From the NCBI GenBank assembly GCA_027532555.1, contig JAPZTJ010000004.1, positions 62,001 to 126,000 on the forward strand: a stretch of DNA of 64,000 nucleotides, written 5' to 3'. Of the stretch, positions 1 through 8,127 are shown piece by piece. How positions within the stretch are numbered: the stretch's first letter is position 1; each line of letters starts with the position of its first letter. Position numbers and translations under genes: made by a program. This DNA is from Aquidulcibacter sp. (GTDB taxonomy: Bacteria; Pseudomonadota; Alphaproteobacteria; Caulobacterales; Aquidulcibacteraceae). The notes under the pieces were generated by a model that had not been told where the DNA came from, made no database searches, and worked only from the letters and a program-made list of their open reading frames with translations.

Positions 1-1462
1 CAAGCGCCAAGAAGATTACCGGTACGCGGGCCTGTTCATCGGCAAATTGTGCGCCCCACACAAGGATCAAGAAGCCGAGGCCCACTTGCACCAAAGCAAT
101 CGCGAATTTCATCGGTGCCGAGGGGTCCATATTGCGCTGCCCGAGCTTTACCCAAAGCCACGCAAAAGCAGGAGCAAAAATCAGGATAAAGCCCGAGTTA
201 AAGCTTTGGGTCTGCGGCGCGCTGATGCTGACAAACCCATCATTCGGCAGTGCCACATTGGTTGCGGTAAACAGCGACAGGGATGAACCAGCTTGCTCAA
301 ACAGCGTCCAGAACACAACGGACGCAGCGATCAAGACCAATGCTAAAATCAAGCGACCAGCCTCTTCTTTGCTGCACGCGGTCGCCATGTGGTAGACGAT
401 GTAAATCAAGACGGCGGCAGAGCCCAAGGCCAACATATTGCCGACCAATTGGTTATTCTGCACCAAGAACCAAATCGCTGGCACAGACACAATCGCCCCG
501 ATATAGATTGCCATTTCCAGATTGATCGGGCCCAAAACCTTCTTCTTCAAAGCTTCTGGATTGGGGGGTTCGCCCTTGCCTTCTAAACTATCCTTGCCGC
601 GCACAAAGGCGATATAGCCCGCCAGCATGCCAACACCGGCAAGACCAAAACCGGCCCACCATCCGACCACGGTTCCTAAAGCACCGCACAGAATAGCGGC
701 CCAGAATGCCCCTAGATTGATCCCGTAATAATAGAGCGTGAAACCGGGATCTCGACGTGGATCGCCATCGGGATAGAGCTGCCCAACAATGGACGAGATA
801 CTGGGCTTGAGGAAGCCCACACCTAAAATGATCAGAGACAAAGCGATGTAGAAGATGATCTCAAACGGACCTTCAGACTTCACCTTCTTCAACTCATAGC
901 TGCCCGTCGGCAACAAGGCAGGAACCGGCGCAGTTGCGGGTAGGTCCTTGATCTCTATGCCCTTCTCCGACGCGCTATAGGCATAGGCCTGTTCGCCAAT
1001 TTTCAGCTTGGCGACATAATCCTCGTTGCGGCCCTGCGTGACGAACTCATAAGTCGCGCCCTGATAGGTCAAAGTCTGGGTGGTTGGCTTGCCCTCGAAA
1101 CCCATGGCAAAATGGCCAAACACCAGCGCCAAAGCACCAAAGGCAATCGCCTTGCGCGTGCCCAAAAAGCGGTCTGCCAGAACCCCGCCGACCAGCGGCA
1201 ATAAATAGACTAAGGTGGTGTACGAGGAGTAGGTCTTTTGCGCGTCAGCTTGGTCAAACAAGAAGTGCTGGACCAGATAAACCGTCAAAAGGCCGCGCAT
1301 GCCGTAATAGGAAAAGCGCTCCCACATCTCGGCGAAGAACAAGACGCGCAAGCCTTTGGGGTGATTTTTCATCTCTCTGGCGACTGGGAAAATCGTCCCC
1401 AAAGTCACCAAGAGCCCACCGGCAAACACGATGTTCCAAATAACACCCCAAAGATCAGACAT
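1..1462 (-). CDS. POT/PTR2 family peptide transporter, C-terminus cut by window edge
   Basis: Proton-dependent oligopeptide transporter of the inner membrane. The reading frame is open from an ATG at 1462 to the first base of the window, about 487 codons, so the C-terminus is missing. Near residues 31-55 it carries the POT signature AEMWERFSYYGMRGLL, with the ERFSYYG motif that in this family couples proton movement to peptide uptake. Many hydrophobic segments follow, broken by a hydrophilic stretch at roughly residues 130-200 that is probably an extra loop. Another family landmark is FYIALSLIILGVGFLKPSIS, where the SLIxLGxGxxKP pattern is typical of POT members. It lies downstream of an ABC exporter on the same strand, 140 bases away, and could be co-transcribed. 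Substrate specificity cannot be read from the sequence. Confidence 0.9.
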   Translation of the reverse strand, partial: MSDLWGVIWNIVFAGGLLVTLGTIFPVAREMKNHPKGLRVLFFAEMWERFSYYGMRGLLTVYLVQHFLFDQADAQKTYSSYTTLVYLLPLVGGVLADRFLGTRKAIAFGALALVFGHFAMGFEGKPTTQTLTYQGATYEFVTQGRNEDYVAKLKIGEQAYAYSASEKGIEIKDLPATAPVPALLPTGSYELKKVKSEGPFEIIFYIALSLIILGVGFLKPSISSIVGQLYPDGDPRRDPGFTLYYYGINLGAFWAAILCGALGTVVGWWAGFGLAGVGMLAGYIAFVRGKDSLEGKGEPPNPEALKKKVLGPINLEMAIYIGAIVSVPAIWFLVQNNQLVGNMLALGSAAVLIYIVYHMATACSKEEAGRLILALVLIAASVVFWTLFEQAGSSLSLFTATNVALPNDGFVSISAPQTQSFNSGFILIFAPAFAWLWVKLGQRNMDPSAPMKFAIALVQVGLGFLILVWGAQFADEQARVPVIFLAL

Positions 1463-1495
1463 GATCAACCCCCTTTTGGGGCCGCTGATGACAGC

Positions 1496-1527
1496 CCCGT
1501 GATCTGTGGCGCGCACATGATCACGGG
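1496..1527. repeat. Long stem-loop upstream of the peptide transporter
   Basis: CCCGTGATC at 1496-1504 pairs with GATCACGGG at 1519-1527, and inside it TGTG pairs with CACA with one bulged T. This gives about 13 base pairs around a GCGCG loop. It lies in the space between the ABC exporter stop and the POT start, in the presumed leader of the transporter gene. No T-run follows on either strand, so it is not a classical terminator. It may be an mRNA-stabilising or regulatory hairpin. Confidence 0.5.
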
Positions 1528-1602
1528 ATCGCGATGAGGGCAAGGGCAGTTAAGCGGCTGGCATTGCACACTTATCAGTCGACTTGCACGCCTAGCCGGC
1601 CC

Positions 1603-3450
1603 CTAATTGGCGTCTTGCTGAACGGGCAGCTCTGCATGCAAATCCAAATCGCCACCGAGTTTATCACCAACTGAGAGGGCGTTGAGCCGGGCATAAGCCC
1701 CACCATTTGCCACCAACGTGTCATGCGTGCCCTGCTCGACGATGCGTCCGGCCTCGAACACCAAAATACGATCAGCTTCCCGCACCGTCGACAGGCGGTG
1801 CGCAATCAGGATGGTCGTCTTGTCTTTCGCCAAGGCCTTCATCGCATCTTGCACATCTCGTTCGGTCTGGGTGTCGAGTGAGGATGTGGCCTCATCCAAG
1901 ATCAAGATCCGGGCATCGGCTAGGAATGCACGGGCAAGCGCCACGCGCTGACGCTCCCCACCAGATAACTTGACCCCTCGCTCGCCCACTTGGGTCTCAA
2001 GACCCTTCGGCAAGCGACCTATGAAATCAGATGCACGGGCATCGCGTGTTGCCGCTTCCAACTCAGCCAGACTTGCGTCCGGACGGGCATAGGCGATGTT
2101 TTCCCGCAAGCTGCGGTGAAACAAGGCTGGGTCCTGCGGTACCAAGGCAATGGAGCCACGCAAACTATCTTGCCGCACGTGGCGCACATCTTGGCCATCG
2201 ATGCGGATGGCACCGGCATCGACATCATAGAGGCGTTGTAAGAGCTTGACGAAGGTTGACTTGCCAGAGCCGGTTTGGCCCACAAGTGCGACCGTCTCAC
2301 CGGGTTCAATCGTCAAAGAGAAGTCATTGTACAAGGGCTCGCTCTGCCCGCGATAGCCGAATGTGACACCATCAAATTCAATCTTACCATTGCCTTGCAC
2401 AAAACGAGCAGCACCGGGCGCGTCCGCGACGTCTTCCACTTCCAAGCTGTAAGCGACAGCGTCTTCAATATCGGCAAAGCCGCGCTGAACTTGTTGCACT
2501 GTCTCGCCCAAATTGCGCAGATAGCTGGCAATCAGAAAGTAGCTCGTTAGAGCAAAGGTTGCATCCCCGGGACTTGCCCGGCCTTCGCGCCATTCGATCA
2601 AAACCAGACCCAAAAGCCCAACTTGTAGGGACCATAGGATAATGTTGGACACCGCCCAGCCGTCCGCATAGCGCATCCAGGTTATGGCCACGAGGCCGCG
2701 CCATTTCTCCACAACCCCGCCAAAGCGTGCTTCTTCACGGGCTTCCGCGCCAAAGGCTTTCACCGTTGGGTTTGCTGAGACCGCGTCCGCCAAAGAGGCC
2801 CCAATTGCCGTGTCGGCCGAATTAGAACGCTCATTGGCTTCTTGAATGTAGAGGCGCGCAATCAAGATACTGGCGAGCGTAAACAGCGTGATCGACCCAC
2901 CGACATAAAGCCCGACCATCGGCCACGTTACCAGCATCATGCCAGTCAAGCCTAACAACACGATTGCGGCTGGCAAAATGAACCACATAAAGTTGTCTGA
3001 CAGCGTGTCATAAGCCCACATAGCGCGGCTAACCCGACGCACGGTTGCGCCGGCGAAATTGTCGCTGTGCCACTGGCTAGAGAAGCGCTGGACATCTTTA
3101 AAGCTGGCGCTGGTGATATTGGCCATATTGCGTGCCGCAAACAGATTCCAAACCCGCACAAGAATATTACGCAGGACAAACATGCCTGCGGCGATCGCCG
3201 CGAAAAGCCAGAACAGCTCAAAGGCGCGATCGGCGGCTTCTGGGCCTGCAGTCAATGCTTCAACGATCTGGCCTGACAAGGCTGGCAACAAGAGCTCGCA
3301 TGCTGTCGACGCCATCATCAAGATAACAACGGCGGCGAACTTCAACGGCTGGCTGGACCAATGCCGCCAAAGATAGCGCATAATTTGGCCAATATGGGCC
3401 TTTTGCTGACGCGTCGAGGCGTCGTCTTCATCATCGTAAAAATCAGACAT
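1603..3450 (-). CDS. ABC exporter, fused transmembrane and ATP-binding domains
   Basis: A 615-residue half-transporter expected to work as a homodimer in the inner membrane. The N-terminal half holds about six membrane helices in the exporter arrangement. The ATPase half shows Walker A GQTGSGKST near residue 388, the signature LSGGERQRVALARAF near 495, Walker B ILILDEATSSLD right after it, and the switch histidine in IAHRLST. The acidic N-terminus MSDFYDDEDDASTRQQ is hydrophilic and cytoplasmic. Length and order match the MsbA/multidrug exporter class; the cargo (lipid, drug or peptide) is not predictable. A POT transporter follows on the same strand. Confidence 0.92.
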   Translation of the reverse strand: MSDFYDDEDDASTRQQKAHIGQIMRYLWRHWSSQPLKFAAVVILMMASTACELLLPALSGQIVEALTAGPEAADRAFELFWLFAAIAAGMFVLRNILVRVWNLFAARNMANITSASFKDVQRFSSQWHSDNFAGATVRRVSRAMWAYDTLSDNFMWFILPAAIVLLGLTGMMLVTWPMVGLYVGGSITLFTLASILIARLYIQEANERSNSADTAIGASLADAVSANPTVKAFGAEAREEARFGGVVEKWRGLVAITWMRYADGWAVSNIILWSLQVGLLGLVLIEWREGRASPGDATFALTSYFLIASYLRNLGETVQQVQRGFADIEDAVAYSLEVEDVADAPGAARFVQGNGKIEFDGVTFGYRGQSEPLYNDFSLTIEPGETVALVGQTGSGKSTFVKLLQRLYDVDAGAIRIDGQDVRHVRQDSLRGSIALVPQDPALFHRSLRENIAYARPDASLAELEAATRDARASDFIGRLPKGLETQVGERGVKLSGGERQRVALARAFLADARILILDEATSSLDTQTERDVQDAMKALAKDKTTILIAHRLSTVREADRILVFEAGRIVEQGTHDTLVANGGAYARLNALSVGDKLGGDLDLHAELPVQQDAN

Positions 3451-3754
3451 GGGTCACACGAAATCGAAAAACAGCCACGCACCGTCTGGTGTGGTTCAAA
3501 GTGCAGGCTGTTTGACTAAGCTTAAGCAAGGCCGTTTAACGGCAAAGCCACGAAGGAATTGAAGTGCGACGCGCGTGGGTTGGCCCAACCTAATGAGACA
3601 AACCATCGTTGGATGGGCGGCGTCAGCAATCGCCCCGTGTCAATTCTCAATCATGCTTAAGTGGTCCCCCTTAGGTTTATAAGGGCGTGGTTAACGGCAG
3701 TGCTTGCATGGGTAAAGCCCGCTTCTTCAAAAAGATGCTCGGTTTGACCTACTT
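3451..3754. other. Intergenic region between kdsA terminator and ABC exporter start
   Basis: This stretch carries the promoter region of the ABC exporter (read leftward) and the tail of the kdsA transcript. An imperfect palindrome GCCGTTTAACGGC lies near 3531. I see no convincing gene. A 27-codon ATG frame starting at 3708 runs through the terminator stem and was rejected. Confidence 0.5.
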
Positions 3755-3783
3755 CAAGAAAACCTGTGGCCAGAAGGCCACAG
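3755..3783 (-). terminator. Intrinsic terminator of kdsA
   Basis: Read on the minus strand, CTGTGGCC-TTCT-GGCCACAG forms a perfect 8 bp stem with a 4-base loop, followed by GTTTTCTT. It begins 4 bases after the kdsA stop codon, so it very likely ends the kdsA transcript. Confidence 0.88.
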
Positions 3784-3787
3784 AGAC

Positions 3788-4633
3788 TTAATAGCCCTTG
3801 GTGATTTTGTCGTGGGCGATAATGCCTTGCAACACATCTTCCAACTCAGCAAACGGCACCATGTTTGGCCCGTCAGACGGGGCTTTATCAGGGTCTGGAT
3901 GGCTTTCCATGAAGATGGCAGCGACACCAACAGCAGCTGCAGCGCGCGCTAAATATTTCACCATGGACCGATCTCCACCCGAAGAATCACCACGCCCACC
4001 CGGTTGCTGAACCGAATGGGTTGCATCAAACACCACGGGTGCTCCAAAGGCCGCCATCGTGGGCAGACCGCGGAAATCGGTCACCAAGGTGTTGTAGCCG
4101 AAGCTTGCACCACGCTCGGTCACCATCACATTGGGATTGCCAGAGCCAGTCACCTTGGCAATGACATGCTTCATATCCCAAGGCGCTAAAAACTGACCCT
4201 TCTTGATGTTTACGACTTTGCCAGTCTTGGCTGCGGCAATCAGCAAATCGGTTTGGCGGCACAAAAAAGCTGGAATCTGCAACACATCAACGACTTCACC
4301 GACGATGCGGCAATGCTCTTCGGTGTGCACATCGGTTAATACCGGCAGGCCAAGTTTGTCCTTAATCTCTTGAAACACCGCCATCGCATTATCGAGACCG
4401 AAGCCGCGCGCACCCGTCAGGCTCGATCGATTGGCTTTGTCGTAGCTGGATTTATAAATAAGGCCCGCGCCCAATTTGCCATAGGTTTCTTTAAGCCATT
4501 GGGCGGTTTCCAACGCATGTTCGCGGCTTTCCATCGCGCAAGGGCCGCAGATGAAGCTGATTGGCAAGCTGTTGCCAATTTGCACAGCGCCTGTGCCAGC
4601 GCCGACGGTCACGATGGGAGCGGGATTGGTCAT
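3788..4633 (-). CDS. kdsA: 3-deoxy-8-phosphooctulonate synthase (Kdo-8-P synthase)
   Basis: Condenses phosphoenolpyruvate with arabinose 5-phosphate to Kdo 8-phosphate, a cytoplasmic step of lipopolysaccharide core synthesis. The chosen ATG at 4633 is preceded by GGAG and gives 281 residues, the normal family length; a longer frame to 4687 adds 18 atypical residues. Visible signatures are GPCAMES at residues 30-36, the KSSYDKANRSS substrate loop at 61-71, and DATHSVQQPGG further on. Cys32 in GPCAMES is the residue that marks the metal-dependent class of this enzyme; the metal-independent enterobacterial form has Asn there. This class assignment rests on recalled alignments. A strong terminator follows directly. 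Confidence 0.95.
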   Translation of the reverse strand: MTNPAPIVTVGAGTGAVQIGNSLPISFICGPCAMESREHALETAQWLKETYGKLGAGLIYKSSYDKANRSSLTGARGFGLDNAMAVFQEIKDKLGLPVLTDVHTEEHCRIVGEVVDVLQIPAFLCRQTDLLIAAAKTGKVVNIKKGQFLAPWDMKHVIAKVTGSGNPNVMVTERGASFGYNTLVTDFRGLPTMAAFGAPVVFDATHSVQQPGGRGDSSGGDRSMVKYLARAAAAVGVAAIFMESHPDPDKAPSDGPNMVPFAELEDVLQGIIAHDKITKGY

Positions 4634-4809
4634 CTTTACATCTCCGGCGGCACGGCGACCGCAACTTGGTTTCATAAACCTGATCATAGGCAGGCGCGCG
4701 CCGCTTTTGGCATAGCTTCGCGCTGAAATAAACAGATAGGGATTGAGACGATGGCTTTCGATGGGGTTTGGTTAACACATGCATAAGGTTTCGCAGTTTT
4801 AATGGTGCC

Positions 4810-5007
4810 ATGAGCCAGTTGGAGTCTCCCTTTTCCCCTAATCTTGGGCCTGTCACGCCGACACCCATCATCATTGCGCGCGGGTATAAGGACGGCGACA
4901 GTGAAAGACGAAAATGGTCATGGCAACAGACCATTGTTTTTGCACTCATTGCCTCAACCGGCCTTTGGGGTTTGATCTTTTGGGCCATTCGTACTTTGCT
5001 GGCTTAA
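4810..5007 (+). CDS. Small single-pass membrane protein, unknown function
   Basis: A 65-residue protein with a hydrophilic N-terminal half (SQLESPFSPNLGPVTPTP...) and one C-terminal membrane helix, about residues 40-62, ending IRTLLA. The ATG at 4810 was chosen over an upstream TTG at 4768; neither has a strong ribosome binding site. It is divergent from kdsA, with which it shares a 176-base intergenic region. I do not recognise the family. The N-in, C-terminal-helix layout is a tail-anchor-like form. Confidence 0.6.
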   Translation: MSQLESPFSPNLGPVTPTPIIIARGYKDGDSERRKWSWQQTIVFALIASTGLWGLIFWAIRTLLA

Positions 5008-5070
5008 GGGTGCGAGGTACGCGCTATCAGGACTAGACAAATCGCGTCCAAAGTCTGAGGAAGCTAAGCC

Positions 5071-5820
5071 ATGAAACTGATTTCCTATACTCTTGGCTTT
5101 CCCCCAACTGAGATGCGTCCAGGCCCGGCTCAACGGCCTTGGATGGACTCAACGTCCGACCGCTTCGCTTATCGTTGTTTGCCGCTTAACATCGCCAACC
5201 AATATGGGTGGGAAATGTTGTGCCCCTGCTCGTTCGAAGTGACTTGGGACGGCGGCTCGAGCCCAGACGCTATGGTCGTCGAGATTCTGGAAGATGGCTG
5301 GCCCCATCCCACCAGCCACTTTGGCCATGGTGTCTTGACCTTTCATGTGAACCAAATTTTCCGGACCGAGCCCGGCACCCAACTTATGACCACAGGGCCC
5401 ATGAATAATCCGAAAGACGGGATTGCAGCCCTTTCCGGCATTATTGAGACGGATTGGTCGCACTATACCTTCACGATGAATTGGGTGATGACACGGGCAT
5501 TCCATCCCGTACGCTTCGAAAAGGGTGAGCCGTTTGCCCATATTTTCCCGGTCAATTTGGCGGGGATTGAGCAGATCAAGCCCGAATTCAAACCCTATGA
5601 GAGCGAGGACAAGCTCAAGGAATCCTATGAGGCGTGGCAGGATAGCCGCAATAATTTCAACAATGACCTCGAAGTCCCCGGTTCCCAAGCCCAGAAGGAC
5701 AAGTGGCAAAAGGCCTATTTCCAAGGCCTAGGCCCGGATGCGAAACCTACCCAGAAGGCCCGCCATTGGACCAAGCTGGATGTGCAACCTTGGCCCGGCA
5801 CGAAAACAAAAAAGAAATAG
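5071..5820 (+). CDS. DUF6065 family protein
   Basis: A 249-residue soluble protein with AGGAAG before its ATG. It has no signal peptide or membrane segment. The sequence is rich in Trp, Pro and Phe (for example PLNIANQYGWEMLCPCSFEV and NWVMTRAFHPVRFEKGEPFA), and ends in a Lys-rich tail. I recognise this pattern as DUF6065, a family without an assigned reaction. The paired histidines in TSHFGHGVLTFHVNQIF and the conserved acidic and aromatic positions are compatible with a small-molecule or metal site, but that is inference. It is followed 40 bases later by mmcB, which has its own SOS box, so the two need not be co-transcribed. Confidence 0.75.
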   Translation: MKLISYTLGFPPTEMRPGPAQRPWMDSTSDRFAYRCLPLNIANQYGWEMLCPCSFEVTWDGGSSPDAMVVEILEDGWPHPTSHFGHGVLTFHVNQIFRTEPGTQLMTTGPMNNPKDGIAALSGIIETDWSHYTFTMNWVMTRAFHPVRFEKGEPFAHIFPVNLAGIEQIKPEFKPYESEDKLKESYEAWQDSRNNFNNDLEVPGSQAQKDKWQKAYFQGLGPDAKPTQKARHWTKLDVQPWPGTKTKKK

Positions 5821-5835
5821 GGCCTCTCGACAAAA

Positions 5836-5850
5836 GAACATAGATGGAAC
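5836..5850. promoter_or_regulatory. LexA (SOS) box upstream of mmcB
   Basis: GAAC-ATAGATG-GAAC is an exact match to the alphaproteobacterial LexA operator GTTC-N7-GTTC read from the other strand. It ends 10 bases before the chosen mmcB start. In Caulobacter mmcB is a known SOS gene, so the position and the downstream gene support each other. Confidence 0.8.
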
Positions 5851-5860
5851 ATTATGGGTC

Positions 5861-6358
5861 ATGCTTGACCCACTCAGCCCCGATCTCTTGTCCTATACCA
5901 CCACAGAAACAGTAGGTTCGGTCGTAACGCCGGCCGCACGGCCAGATGTGACCTTGGCCGTACGCAACGGCGCGACTCGTTGCCTGATCCATGCAGGCTA
6001 TGCGCCGATTTGGGAGTTTAAGCTCGCCAATAACCGTCGGGCCGATATTTGCGGCCTCAGTCCCAAGGGTGAGCTTGTGATTGTTGAAGTGAAGTCCGGG
6101 GTAGAGGATTTCAAGACCGATATGAAATGGCCAGAATATGCGCCCTATTGCGACCTGTTTTACTTCGCAGTTGCGCCAGATTTTCCAATCGACCTGATCC
6201 CCGCAACAGAAGAACAAGCGCCCGGCTTGATTGTCGCCGATACCTTTGGGGCAGAGATTGTACGCCGCGCACCCCGGTTTGATCTGGCCCCGGCGCGGCG
6301 CAAGGCAGTGACCTTAAGCTTTGCACGCCATGCGGCCGTGCGGGCATTGCGCCTTTAA
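5861..6358 (+). CDS. mmcB: MmcB family DNA repair protein
   Basis: A 165-residue protein with a nuclease-like core. The motif order is NRRADICGLSPKGELVIVEVKSGVEDFKTDMKW (quoted in parts: RADICGL near residue 65, then VIVEVKSG near 76), which resembles the D...ExK core of the PD-(D/E)xK nuclease fold. The family was named in Caulobacter for mitomycin C resistance. The ATG at 5861 was chosen because the alignment of the conserved part begins soon after and the SOS box lies just upstream; an upstream in-frame ATG at 5738 would place the start inside the preceding gene. The last four bases overlap the convergent DJ-1 gene. Confidence 0.85.
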   Translation: MLDPLSPDLLSYTTTETVGSVVTPAARPDVTLAVRNGATRCLIHAGYAPIWEFKLANNRRADICGLSPKGELVIVEVKSGVEDFKTDMKWPEYAPYCDLFYFAVAPDFPIDLIPATEEQAPGLIVADTFGAEIVRRAPRFDLAPARRKAVTLSFARHAAVRALRL

Positions 6359-7035
6359 TTGCTGAACTGACTGTAAGCCTTGATAACCGCTGGCCCAAAT
6401 TCCAAATTGCGCTTGGCATAGAAGCCGGCAAGCCCAGCCAGAATATCGCCCGGTGTTGTTTGGGGTGAACCGCCAACAAAGGGCGGGGCGGGATCATATT
6501 CAATCGATAATTGGATGCGTTGGGCCATGGCTTGGCCTGCGATTTCTGCAACGATCGTTAAGGCAAAGTCGATGCCCGCCGTCACCCCGCCGCCTGTGAA
6601 AACACGGCCATCGCGCACCACCCGGCCTTGGGTCGGGATCGCACCGACTTCCGACAACAGGCTATGATAGGCCCAATGGGTCGTCGCTTGTTTGTCTTTC
6701 AACAAGCCAGCTGCCCCCAGAACAAACGCCCCAGTGCACACGCTGGTGATATAGCTCGCTTGGCTTGCCTGCTGCTTCAAGAAGTCAATCAGGACCGGGT
6801 CGGCCATTGCTTGTTCAACCCCGAAGCCACCAGGGACGCAAATCAAATCCAAAGGCGGACAATCTTCAAACGTCTTAGTTGGGACCAGTGACAAACCACA
6901 ATCACTGGGCACTGGCTCTAAAGTGTGGCTGATGATGTGGACTTGTGAGTCCGGCAAACGGTGCAGAACCTGCAAAGGCCCGGTAAAGTCTAATTGGGTG
7001 ACGTTGGGAAACAGGATAAAGCCGATGTGGAACAT
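6355..7035 (-). CDS. DJ-1/PfpI family protein, isonitrile-hydratase-like
   Basis: A 226-residue class I glutamine-amidotransferase-like protein. The nucleophile elbow is visible as TSVCTGAFVLGAAG, with Cys near residue 98, and GGFGVEQAMADP precedes it. The sequence from FPNVTQLDFTGPLQVL to THWAYHSLL follows the InhA/cyclohexyl-isocyanide hydratase subgroup of DJ-1 proteins, which hydrate isonitriles; many relatives are stress proteins or transcription factors, but no DNA-binding domain is attached here. The stop codon overlaps that of mmcB by four bases. A sigma70-like promoter and a 12-base palindrome lie upstream. Confidence 0.85.
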   Translation of the reverse strand: MFHIGFILFPNVTQLDFTGPLQVLHRLPDSQVHIISHTLEPVPSDCGLSLVPTKTFEDCPPLDLICVPGGFGVEQAMADPVLIDFLKQQASQASYITSVCTGAFVLGAAGLLKDKQATTHWAYHSLLSEVGAIPTQGRVVRDGRVFTGGGVTAGIDFALTIVAEIAGQAMAQRIQLSIEYDPAPPFVGGSPQTTPGDILAGLAGFYAKRNLEFGPAVIKAYSQFSN

Positions 7036-7052
7036 GGGGCCCCCGCAAATAA

Positions 7053-7081
7053 ATTATAATTCTAAGCCCCTAACATGTTAG
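7053..7081 (-). promoter_or_regulatory. Putative sigma70 promoter with palindrome for the DJ-1 gene
   Basis: On the minus strand CTAACA (7081-7076) and TATAAT (7058-7053) are separated by 17 bases, a good housekeeping promoter. The -35 box sits in CTAACATGTTAG (7070-7081), a perfect 12-base palindrome that could be an operator. The gene starts at 7035. Confidence 0.5.
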
Positions 7082-7191
7082 CATGGGATCAGAAAGACGT
7101 GGGCACGTAATGAACATTCGGACAAACGGTCGCAGGCAAAACTGTCGAAATGTGCTTGCCAGCACCAGGAATAAGTGGTGGATCACGGGCC

Positions 7192-7884
7192 ATGTCGAAA
7201 CCTTCTGAAGCACCTCCTACCAAGCCTTCCACCCGATTGCCCCGTCTGATCGCGCTTGGCGCGCTGGGCCTTGGATTGGTGGTGCTGGGTGGGGCATTTG
7301 TGCAAAAGGGCTTAGCCCCAAAACCTGTTGAGACCGCCCTACCAGAAGGCTGCAATGCGCGCGCGTTTGCAGAGATTGGCGGCCCCTTCAGTCTGGTCAA
7401 TCAAGATAATGTGGCCGTTACCGAGAAGACTTTCGTGGGCAAGCCTTCGCTTATCTATTTCGGCTTTACCTATTGCCCAGACATCTGCCCCTTATCCCTT
7501 CAAACCATGCGGCTGGCTTTGGATGAAGCCAAAACAGTTTCAGGCTCGAAAGCAGGCGATATCCAGCCCATTCTGATCAGTTTGGATCCCGAGCGAGACA
7601 CCCCAGCCGCCTTGAAAGCCTATGTTACGTCAGGCGGTTTCCCCGAAAAGCTGCAAGGTCTAACGGGGAGTGTCGAACAAGTCACAGCCGCCGCCAAAGC
7701 CTTTAAGGTTGGTTTTCGCAAGTCCGTCCCAGAAGGCTCCTCGGCTGGGGATTATCTGATCGACCATACCTCGATCTTTTATTTGCTCGACCGCCAAGGC
7801 AAGCTCGCCACCTTTTTTTCGGCCGACCCAGACCCAAAAGTCATGGGCCAATGTTTGGCAGCCTTGTCCAAGAATGGACTGTAA
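7192..7884 (+). CDS. SCO1/SenC family copper chaperone
   Basis: Thioredoxin-fold protein that delivers copper to the CuA centre of cytochrome c oxidase, anchored in the inner membrane and facing the periplasm. An N-terminal membrane helix spans about residues 17-38 of the 230-residue form starting at ATG 7192. The copper-binding CxxxC is seen in GFTYCPDICPLS, and the third ligand histidine in IDHTSIFYLLD near the C-terminus. LISLDPERDTPAALKAY is another family landmark. An in-frame ATG at 7150 would add 14 residues; neither start has a strong ribosome binding site. No oxidase genes are next to it. Confidence 0.9.
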   Translation: MSKPSEAPPTKPSTRLPRLIALGALGLGLVVLGGAFVQKGLAPKPVETALPEGCNARAFAEIGGPFSLVNQDNVAVTEKTFVGKPSLIYFGFTYCPDICPLSLQTMRLALDEAKTVSGSKAGDIQPILISLDPERDTPAALKAYVTSGGFPEKLQGLTGSVEQVTAAAKAFKVGFRKSVPEGSSAGDYLIDHTSIFYLLDRQGKLATFFSADPDPKVMGQCLAALSKNGL

Positions 7885-7943
7885 TGACTCGCCCAACTCG
7901 CGAGTTTGGCCGGGCTGAATCGTATATCTAGTCCACCTATTGG

Positions 7944-7960
7944 TTGTGCATCTTGCACAA
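7944..7960. promoter_or_regulatory. Palindromic operator candidate upstream of phaZ
   Basis: TTGTGCA-TCT-TGCACAA is a perfect inverted repeat with 7-base arms, about 170 bases before phaZ. The TGC/GCA half-sites resemble those reported for PhaR, the repressor of polyhydroxybutyrate genes in other alphaproteobacteria. The assignment to PhaR is inference. Confidence 0.45.
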
Positions 7961-8127
7961 CGCAGTTGCAGCATTATTGTAAATAGCTGATTTTGATAAT
8001 TTATTTGACATTCCCTAGCGGCAAGCACGCCAATTATGCTGCGTGATATGGTTGCCAAATCTTCATAGATACCATGCAATCATGTCTAATCTGGCCGTCG
8101 CAAGTGGCGCGCGCGGAGGGAGCAAAT

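Noticed and set aside
3519-3545. CtrA box near the ABC exporter start (TTAAG...TTTAAC)
   Set aside because: The spacing between TTAA elements is 10 bases, not 7.
3708-3791. 27-codon ATG frame (MGKARFFKKMLGLTYFKK...) before the kdsA stop
   Set aside because: It runs straight through the stem of the kdsA terminator and has no ribosome binding site; the composition comes from the hairpin.
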